A stretch of DNA of 64,000 nt. It comes from Chromobacterium alkanivorans. Its GTDB lineage: Bacteria; Pseudomonadota; Gammaproteobacteria; Burkholderiales; Chromobacteriaceae. Of this stretch, positions 58,005 through 64,000 are shown piece after piece (positions within the stretch are counted from its first letter, which is position 1; every line of letters starts with the position of its first letter). Made by a program: the position numbers and the translations under genes. The notes beneath the pieces were generated by a model that did not search any database, was not told where the DNA came from, and saw nothing but the letters and a program-made list of their open reading frames with translations. The stretch covers positions 186,001 to 250,000 of the forward strand of contig NZ_JAFHKL010000005.1 of NCBI RefSeq assembly GCF_016937655.1, read 5' to 3'.

Positions 58005-58043
58005 GGAAGCGCAAGGCGGGAGCAGGGGTTTTGTCGGCGGCTC
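58005..58043 (-). repeat. Solo R2 end at the acyl-CoA dehydrogenase stop codon
   Basis: Read on the minus strand, GAGCCGCCGACAAAACCCCT and the next 19 bases align with the left end of the R2 copy at 17891. The rest of the element is missing. Its end base at 58043 and the flank TA (58044-58045) make the TAG stop of the acyl-CoA dehydrogenase gene. Confidence 0.65.
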
Positions 58044-59152
58044 TAAGCCGGCTGCGCCTGTTCCGCGAGATCGATTTCGCGGCGCAGCTGCTTCAGCGTC
58101 GGCGTCACGATGGCGATGAAGCTGGCTTCGCGCAGCCGCCGCTGCGCCGAGTGCGACAGCAGGAAGCCGGCGGCGCCGGCGTGCAGTTGGGCCGACATCG
58201 CCGCGCGCAGGCACAACTCCCCCACGGCGGCGCGCAGGCGCAGCACGCGCAGGGGCTGAACCCGGCCCGCCTCGGCCTGAGGCGCCAGCGTTTTCGCCTC
58301 GCTCCATAAACCGGCCAATTCCGCCGCCAGATCCTGATACGAATGGTCCAGCCAACGGTTCTGTTCGCCGTCGCGCCGATTGGCTTCCTGAATGTCGTCC
58401 AGGCAGCCTTGCACGATGCCCAGGCCCGCCGCCGCCTGCGCCAGCACGAAGCCGGGACGGACGCGCCGGATGAAGGCGGCGAAGTCGGCCGGCTCCGCCG
58501 CCACTCGCTCGGCGGGCACGAACACCTGGTCCAGCTTCACGCTCAGCGTGCGGGTGCCTGCCATGCCGGCGGTGGGCGGTCCGTCGCAGAGCCGCACCCC
58601 CGGCGCGTCGCAATCGGCCAGGAAAACCAGCTTGCCGCCGTCGGCGACGGCGGCCGCGGCGGCGAACAGATGTCCGTCGCCGATATTGGACACCCACGGC
58701 AGATCGCCGGACAGCCGATAGCCGTTGGCGCAGGGTTCGGCGCGCAGCCGCAGCGGCTCCAGGCCGGCCAGGTGCTTGATGGCGTTGGACAGGCCGGGGC
58801 CGCCCAGGCGCCGGCCCGCGGCCAATTCCGTCATCAGCGATTTCAGTTCCGTTCGCGGCGGCGCGTGGCGCAGCAGCCAGACGCTGGCGCTCTGGCACCA
58901 GGCGAGGAAGGCGGTGCTGCCGCAGACGGCGCCGACTTCGGCGATGGCCGCCATCGCCGCGGCGAGGCCCGGCGCCCTGCCGCCGGCCTCCGCCGGCAAC
59001 AGCGCCGCGTAAACGCCGTCTTCGCCCAGGCCGCGCAAGATATCTTCCGGGTAATGTGCTTGCTGATCGATGGCGGCGGCCAGCGGCGACAGTTGCAGGC
59101 GGACGCGTTGGTCGACGCGGCGGAGCAGGGCGAGGGATTCGGGATGGGTCAT
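58043..59152 (-). CDS. Acyl-CoA dehydrogenase-like flavoprotein
   Basis: A 369-residue protein of the acyl-CoA dehydrogenase fold. The N-terminal helical domain has YPEDILRGLGEDGVYAALLP and GSTAFLAWCQS. The middle beta-domain has YRLSGDLPWVSNIGDGHLFA and ADCDAPGVRLCDGP. The C-terminal helical domain ends LREASFIAIVTPTLKQLRREID. The usual catalytic Glu and terminal FAD motif are not clear, so it may be one of the DszC/SfnB-like variants. The ATG at 59152 (MTHPESLALLRR) is preferred to 59263. The TAG stop is supplied by an R2 remnant. Confidence 0.75.
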   Translation of the reverse strand: MTHPESLALLRRVDQRVRLQLSPLAAAIDQQAHYPEDILRGLGEDGVYAALLPAEAGGRAPGLAAAMAAIAEVGAVCGSTAFLAWCQSASVWLLRHAPPRTELKSLMTELAAGRRLGGPGLSNAIKHLAGLEPLRLRAEPCANGYRLSGDLPWVSNIGDGHLFAAAAAVADGGKLVFLADCDAPGVRLCDGPPTAGMAGTRTLSVKLDQVFVPAERVAAEPADFAAFIRRVRPGFVLAQAAAGLGIVQGCLDDIQEANRRDGEQNRWLDHSYQDLAAELAGLWSEAKTLAPQAEAGRVQPLRVLRLRAAVGELCLRAAMSAQLHAGAAGFLLSHSAQRRLREASFIAIVTPTLKQLRREIDLAEQAQPA

Positions 59153-59381
59153 GGGCGGCGCACCGAGCGGGGCAGGTTGATCAAGGCCTTGCCGGGGCGA
59201 GGCCTCGGCATTCTGTAGGCATACGGCGGCGATGTCCATGGCTGCAGCGGCGCATCTGTCCATATGGACGCCGCGGCGCCGGGGCGGAACTTGCCGGCCC
59301 GACGCCAGTCGCTATCTATTCGGCCGACGCGAAAGCGACGGCGATCGCAAGCAATGGATTTAGCAAAGGAGAAGGGCGCGG

Positions 59382-59699
59382 ATGAGGTACTCGACGCAGA
59401 TCGCTTTATTCCTGGCCGGCTTGAGCCTGGCCGCCGGCGCGGCGGCGCTGACGCTGGACATCAAGGCGGCGGCGTCCGCGCCGACCGCCGCGACGGCGGA
59501 CCCGGGCTGGAGCCGCGGCTACGACAGCAAGCGTTTCAACGAGCCGCCGTCCGAACTCGCTCAGCAACAAGCCGATCAGGCGCTGCGCGACAAGCAGCAG
59601 CCCAAGACGCCGATAGACTGCCAAAGCCACCCCGGCTACGCCTATTGTCCGCCGCTGAACGCCAAGACCTTGCCGCCGCCGGCCGGCGGCGTCAGATAG
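59382..59699 (+). CDS. Small secreted protein of unknown function
   Basis: The 105-residue protein has a signal peptide (MRYSTQIALFLAGLSLAAGA, cleaved near AAALT). The mature part is polar and Pro/Gln-rich and contains a Cys pair (DCQSHPGYAYCPP). AAAGGAGAAGGG lies upstream of the ATG. No domain is recognised. It stands alone between the acyl-CoA dehydrogenase and sbcD. Confidence 0.55.
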   Translation: MRYSTQIALFLAGLSLAAGAAALTLDIKAAASAPTAATADPGWSRGYDSKRFNEPPSELAQQQADQALRDKQQPKTPIDCQSHPGYAYCPPLNAKTLPPPAGGVR

Positions 59700-59786
59700 C
59701 GCCGGGGCGATAAACCGGGAGGCCGGGCGCCGCCGCGCGCCGCAACGCGGTACACTGCCGGGCATCAATCCCACACAGCGGCCGGC

Positions 59787-61007
59787 ATGCGCATTCTTCA
59801 CACCTCGGACTGGCACCTGGGCCAGCATTTCATCGGCAAGACCCGTCAGGCGGAACACCAGGCTTTCATTCACTGGTTGTTGGAGCAGGCCGCCGTCCAC
59901 CAGGCTGACGCGGTGCTGGTGGCCGGCGACATCTTCGACACCGGCGCGCCGCCCAGCTACGCGCGCGAACTCTACAACGGCCTGATCGCCGCCGCCCACC
60001 GCGCCGGCGTGCAGCTGGTGCTGCTGGGCGGCAACCACGATTCCGTGGCCACGCTGGCGGAAAGCCGCGCGCTGCTGTCCTATCTGTCCGCCTGCGTGGT
60101 GCCGGCGCTGAGCGAAGATCCGGCCGAACAGGTGCTGGTCCTGATGCGCCGCGACGGCGAGCCGGGCGCTTTGCTGTGCGCGCTGCCCTACATCCGCCCG
60201 CGCGACGTGCTGCGCAGCCAGGCTGGCCAGAGCGCGGAGCAAAAGCAGCAATCCTTGCAGGACGCCATCCGCGAACGCTACCAACAGGTGTACCTGCAGG
60301 CGCTGCGCCGCCGCGAGGCGCTGGGCCTGGAACTGCCCATCATCGCCAGCGGCCACCTGACCACGGTGGGCGCCAGCGCCAGCGAATCCGTCCGCGAAAT
60401 CTACGTCGGCGCGCTGGAGGCCTTCCCCAGCAACGCCTTCCCGCCGGTCGACTACATCGCCCTCGGCCATATCCACCGGCCGCAGAAAGTGGGCGGCCAC
60501 GAACACATCCGTTACAGCGGCTCGCCGATTCCGCTGAGCTTCGACGAGGCCGGCCAGGGCAAGGAAGTGCTGTTGGTGGAACTGGACGCCCAGGGCTTGC
60601 GCGCGGTCACGCCGCTGGCGGTGCCTTGTTTTCAGCCCTTGCGCTCGTTGCGCGGCAGCCTGGCGCAGTTGCCGGCCTTGTTGGCGGAGGCCGCCGAAGC
60701 CGGCAGCGCCGCACAGCCGGTGTGGCTGGAGGTCGTGGTCAGCGCCGACGACTACCTGAGCGATCTGGCCGCCCGCGCGCAGGCGATGTGCGCGAACTTG
60801 CCGCTGGAACTGCTGCGGGTGAGGCGGGAGCGCGGGCAGGCCGCCGCCGGATTGGCCGCCGTCGCAGGAGAGACCCTGGACGAACTGACGCCGCTGGACG
60901 TGTTCGAGCGCCGGCTGGCGCTGGAAACCCTGGAGCCTCCGCTACAGGAGCAACTGCGGCTGCGCTACCGCGAAACCCTGGCCGCGCTGCGGGAGGAGAC
61001 GGCATGA
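59787..61007 (+). CDS. sbcD: Nuclease SbcCD subunit D
   Basis: This Mre11-like Mn2+ nuclease cuts hairpins and protein-blocked DNA ends together with SbcC. The 406-residue protein carries the metallophosphoesterase motifs [39 protein letters not shown] and [10 protein letters not shown], then a capping domain. Its stop overlaps the sbcC start (ATGA), so the two subunits are translationally coupled. Confidence 0.95.
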   Translation: MRILHTSDWHLGQHFIGKTRQAEHQAFIHWLLEQAAVHQADAVLVAGDIFDTGAPPSYARELYNGLIAAAHRAGVQLVLLGGNHDSVATLAESRALLSYLSACVVPALSEDPAEQVLVLMRRDGEPGALLCALPYIRPRDVLRSQAGQSAEQKQQSLQDAIRERYQQVYLQALRRREALGLELPIIASGHLTTVGASASESVREIYVGALEAFPSNAFPPVDYIALGHIHRPQKVGGHEHIRYSGSPIPLSFDEAGQGKEVLLVELDAQGLRAVTPLAVPCFQPLRSLRGSLAQLPALLAEAAEAGSAAQPVWLEVVVSADDYLSDLAARAQAMCANLPLELLRVRRERGQAAAGLAAVAGETLDELTPLDVFERRLALETLEPPLQEQLRLRYRETLAALREETA

Positions 61008-64000
61008 AGATCCTGACCCTGCGCCTGAAAAACCTCAATTCGCTGCAAGGGGAGTGGAAGCTGGACTTCAGCGCCGAACCCTTCGCCGGCAGCGGCCTGT
61101 TCGCCATCACCGGCCCCACCGGCGCCGGCAAATCCACCTTGCTGGACGCCATCTGCCTGGCGCTCTACCACAAGACGCCGCGGCTGGACGCGGTGACCCA
61201 GGGCAGCAACGACATCATGAGCCGGCACACCGCGGACTGCCTGGCGGAGGTGGAGTTCGAAGTCAAAGGCCGGCGTTACCGCGCCTTCTGGAGCCAGCGC
61301 CGCGCCCGCGACAAGCCGGACGGCGCGCTGCAAGCGCCCAAGGTGGAGCTGGCCGACGCCGACGGCGAGATTCTCAGCAGCCAGGTGGCGGACAAGCTCA
61401 AGCGCGTCGAAGCCATCACCGGCCTGGATTACGAACGCTTCACCAAATCCATGCTGCTGGCGCAAGGCGGCTTCGCCGCCTTCCTCAACGCCGACGCCAA
61501 CGCGCGCGCGGAATTGCTGGAAGAGCTGACCGGCAGCGAAATCTACGGCCGGATCTCGCAACAGGTGTTCGAGCGCGCCCGCGACGCGCGCCAGACTCTG
61601 GAGCAATGGCAGGCGCGCGCCGACGGCGTGGAGTTGCTGGCGCCGGAGCGGCGGGGGGAAATGGAGGCGAGGCTGGCCGAGCTCGGCGCGGCCTCGCTCC
61701 AGGCGCAAGGCGAGTGGGAGCGCGCGCGCGGGCAATGGCAATGGCGAGAAGCCGTCGAGCAGGCGCGGCGCCACAGCGCCGACGCGGACGGCGAATGGCG
61801 GCGGGCCTGCGAGCGCGAAGCGCAGGCGGAGCCGGAGCTGGAGCGTTTGCGTCGAGACGAACCGGCGCGGCGCATCCAGCCGCAATGGCGCGAAACGGAG
61901 CAGGCGCGGACGGAGTTGCGGCGGCTGGACGCGGAAAGCCAGGCGCTGGGGCAGGAGAGCGCGGCCTTGAACGCGGACTGGCAGGCAGGCCACTGGCGGA
62001 CCTTGAGCCACGCCCGCCGGCTGGAGCGGACCCAGCGCGAGCGCCTGGCCGCGCTCAAGGCCGTTGCGGGAGAGCAAGAAGCCTCCGCGAGGCGGTTGAG
62101 CCATCACGCGCGCTTGGGCGAGTTGCTGGAACGCTGGCGAGCCGGCTTCGCGCAACAGGAGCGGCTGCGCCAACAGCGCGAGGGCTGCGCCGCGCGCATC
62201 GCGGAACTGGACGCGCAAACGCTGCGCCAGCGGCAGGGCCTGACGGCCTTGAATGCGGAAGCCGAGGCGGCTGAACGGCAGGGCCTTGAGGCCGACGCCG
62301 CCTTGCGGCGGGCGGAAGAGGGCGCGAGCGCGGCGCTGGAGGGCTGCAGCCTGGCCGAATGGCGCGAGCAATGGCAGCTCACCTTGCGGCAATCCACGGT
62401 TTTGCGCGGCCTGGCGGCGCTGGCCGCCGAACTGAGGCCGCTGGAAGCGCGGCTGGCCGGCCGGCGCGAGGAAAGGGCGGCGCTGGAAGCCGAGCGCGCC
62501 CGCCATGACGCCGACCTGCAAGGGTTGCGCGCCGATTACCGGCAGATGCAGGAGCAGACGGCGGACAAGCGGCGGCTGCTGGAGCAGGAGCGGCGCATCC
62601 TCAGCTTGGAGCAGCACCGCGCCGCCTTGCGGCCGGGCGAACCCTGCCCGCTGTGCGGCGCCAGCGAGCATCCGGCGGTGGCCGCCTACCAGGCGCTGGA
62701 CATCGGCGCCGCCGAGGCGGCCTTGAGCGCCAAGGAGGCCGCGCTCGAGGCCTTGCGCGAGCAAGGCCAGCAGGCGGCGGCGCAACTGGCGCGAGACGAA
62801 GCGCAATTGCGGCAGCTGGACGAGACGACAGAGCAGGAGCAAGCGCGTCGCGAGCGCCTGGCCGCGCAATGGTTGAGCGAGGGCGCGCCCTGCGGGCTGG
62901 CGGACGATGATTGGCGCGGAGAGCGGCTGGAACAGGCGAGCCAGGACGCCGAGCGGCGGCAACAGCGGCAGGAAAGCGCGCTGCGCGCCGCCGAGCAGGC
63001 CGAAGCGGCGCTGGAGCTGGCGCGCGCGGACGCGCGGCGGCAGAGCGAGGCCGCGCAGGCGCTGAGCCAGAAACGGACGTTGCAAGAACACGGCCTGCGC
63101 AGCCTGGAGCAGAGCCTGCAAACGCTGGGGGACGAACTCGCGCAGCGCGAGGCCGAGTGGCGGGAACAGGCCGAGGGCCGCGAGGCCGACATCGCCGCCG
63201 CCGGCTTCCAGGCCCCGGAAACGGGGCGGGAGGCGGATTGGCTGCAGCGGCGCGACGCCGATTGGCAAGCCTGGAAGGCTTTGGAGCAAGCCCGCCGGCA
63301 GGGCGAGGCGGACGCGGAGGCCCAGGCCGCCGCGCACCGGCTGGCCGGCGAGCGCGCCGCGGACTGGGAAGAGCGCTGGAAGGCGCTGGGGCTGCCGGAC
63401 GGCGTGCCCTTGCCGGAACAGGACGACGCCGAGGCCGCTTGGCTCGCCGCGGCGGCGGACTGCGAGGAATTGGCGCGGGCCTTGGCCCGGAACCGGGGCG
63501 CGCGGGAACGGACGGAGGCCGACGCCGCGCGCCAGCGGCGGCGCGCCGAAGAGGCGGAGCAGGCCTGGGCCCAAGCGCTGGCCGCCAGCCCGTTTGCGGA
63601 CGCCGCCGCCTTCCTGGCGGCGGCCTTGCCGGATGTGGAGCGCGAGCGCCTGGGCGCCTTGGGCCGGCAGCTGGAACAAGAACGGCTGCGCACGGCGGCG
63701 CTGCGTCAGCAGGGCGCGGAACGGCTGGAAGCGCTGGAGCGGGAAAACGCCTCAGACCTGCCGGAAGCGGAACTGCGCCAGCGCATGGACGCGCTGGACG
63801 CCGAGCGGCAACGGCTGTCCGGCGAGGACGGCGCCTTGCGCGCCTTGCTGGACAACGACCTTGCGCGCCGCGACGGACAGCGGGAGCTGTTCGCCCGCAT
63901 CGACGGCCTGCGCGACGAGGCCGACGTCTGGCAGCGGCTGAACGGCCTGATCGGCTCCGCCGCCGGCGACAAATTCCGCCGCTTCGCCCAGGGTCTGACG
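61004..64000 (+). CDS. sbcC: Nuclease SbcCD subunit C (partial, 3' end missing)
   Basis: The Rad50-like SMC ATPase partner of SbcD. The frame is open for 999 codons to the right edge. Walker [22 protein letters not shown] lies at about residues 34-54, and the Q-loop [12 protein letters not shown] near 150. Long coiled coils flank the zinc hook [13 protein letters not shown] (about 545). The C-terminal ABC signature and Walker B lie beyond the window. No frameshift is seen. The visible part is rich in Ala, Glu, Arg and Gln, as expected for coiled coil. Confidence 0.95.
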   Translation, partial: MKILTLRLKNLNSLQGEWKLDFSAEPFAGSGLFAITGPTGAGKSTLLDAICLALYHKTPRLDAVTQGSNDIMSRHTADCLAEVEFEVKGRRYRAFWSQRRARDKPDGALQAPKVELADADGEILSSQVADKLKRVEAITGLDYERFTKSMLLAQGGFAAFLNADANARAELLEELTGSEIYGRISQQVFERARDARQTLEQWQARADGVELLAPERRGEMEARLAELGAASLQAQGEWERARGQWQWREAVEQARRHSADADGEWRRACEREAQAEPELERLRRDEPARRIQPQWRETEQARTELRRLDAESQALGQESAALNADWQAGHWRTLSHARRLERTQRERLAALKAVAGEQEASARRLSHHARLGELLERWRAGFAQQERLRQQREGCAARIAELDAQTLRQRQGLTALNAEAEAAERQGLEADAALRRAEEGASAALEGCSLAEWREQWQLTLRQSTVLRGLAALAAELRPLEARLAGRREERAALEAERARHDADLQGLRADYRQMQEQTADKRRLLEQERRILSLEQHRAALRPGEPCPLCGASEHPAVAAYQALDIGAAEAALSAKEAALEALREQGQQAAAQLARDEAQLRQLDETTEQEQARRERLAAQWLSEGAPCGLADDDWRGERLEQASQDAERRQQRQESALRAAEQAEAALELARADARRQSEAAQALSQKRTLQEHGLRSLEQSLQTLGDELAQREAEWREQAEGREADIAAAGFQAPETGREADWLQRRDADWQAWKALEQARRQGEADAEAQAAAHRLAGERAADWEERWKALGLPDGVPLPEQDDAEAAWLAAAADCEELARALARNRGARERTEADAARQRRRAEEAEQAWAQALAASPFADAAAFLAAALPDVERERLGALGRQLEQERLRTAALRQQGAERLEALERENASDLPEAELRQRMDALDAERQRLSGEDGALRALLDNDLARRDGQRELFARIDGLRDEADVWQRLNGLIGSAAGDKFRRFAQGLT

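Noticed and set aside
60965-63679. A 904-codon minus-strand frame opposite sbcC
   Set aside because: It covers the coiled-coil part of sbcC. The real frame has Walker A, Q-loop and zinc hook in order.

Overview
The window is chromosomal DNA of a GC-rich betaproteobacterium, most likely a Chromobacterium-type member of the Neisseriales. This is inferred from gene content and style: a Gcr-type membrane 'recombinase', the hup-tRNA-ppiD block, fliD with a sigma-28 promoter, an orphan LivJ-type lipoprotein and high GC throughout. No search was run. Almost all of it is dense housekeeping sequence. I see no prophage, CRISPR array, integron or intact insertion sequence.

Layout. 0-6.2 kb: start of an HTH-PfkB kinase, a GNAT protein, a YjfB-like motility protein, a nested pair of small transposable repeats, then hydrolase, phoH-like, bcp, smr and trxB (minus strand). 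6.5-15.1 kb: protein quality control, tig-clpP-clpX, lon (heat-shock type promoter), hup, tRNA-Val, tRNA-Asp and ppiD. 15.2-17.9 kb: metNIQ methionine uptake behind a SAM-II-like leader and an intrinsic terminator. 18-19.6 kb: divergent rcnR/rcnA with a recognisable RcnR operator. 19.5-25 kb: S9 peptidase, LD-carboxypeptidase, fliD. 25-31 kb: Gcr-like membrane protein, a TetR-thioesterase-dienoyl-CoA isomerase operon, an orphan LivJ-like lipoprotein. 31-37 kb: hemH, ftsK, anmK and an M23 peptidase. 37-47 kb: a phosphoglycerate-mutase-like protein, recJ, an ATPase, rmuC, gyrA, two hotdog thioesterases, serC. 47-50 kb: lysozyme inhibitor, paired repeats, a CSS-EAL phosphodiesterase, DUF2165. 50-55.2 kb: a magnesium locus. 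55.2-64 kb: GST, Lrp, acetylpolyamine deacetylase, acyl-CoA dehydrogenase, sbcD and the start of sbcC.

Two things look new. First, the mgtA-type Mg2+ ATPase ends a minus-strand array of three small paralogous proteins that resemble the C-terminal ACT-like domain of MgtC. The two distal ones and mgtA are each preceded by a short reading frame rich in acidic residues and proline (MLIEDPEPRP..., MSEEPEPRS..., MTDESYPRPP...). These look like the MgtL leader peptide of enterobacteria, so the locus reads as a repeated 'Mg2+-sensing leader plus effector' module.

Second, two related families of short inverted-repeat elements (R1, 140 bp; R2, about 112 bp) make 3-bp TNA target duplications, and most copies sit exactly on the stop codon of a neighbouring gene. 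In four places the duplicated triplet is the stop codon. In two others the stop is built from the element's terminal base plus the duplication.
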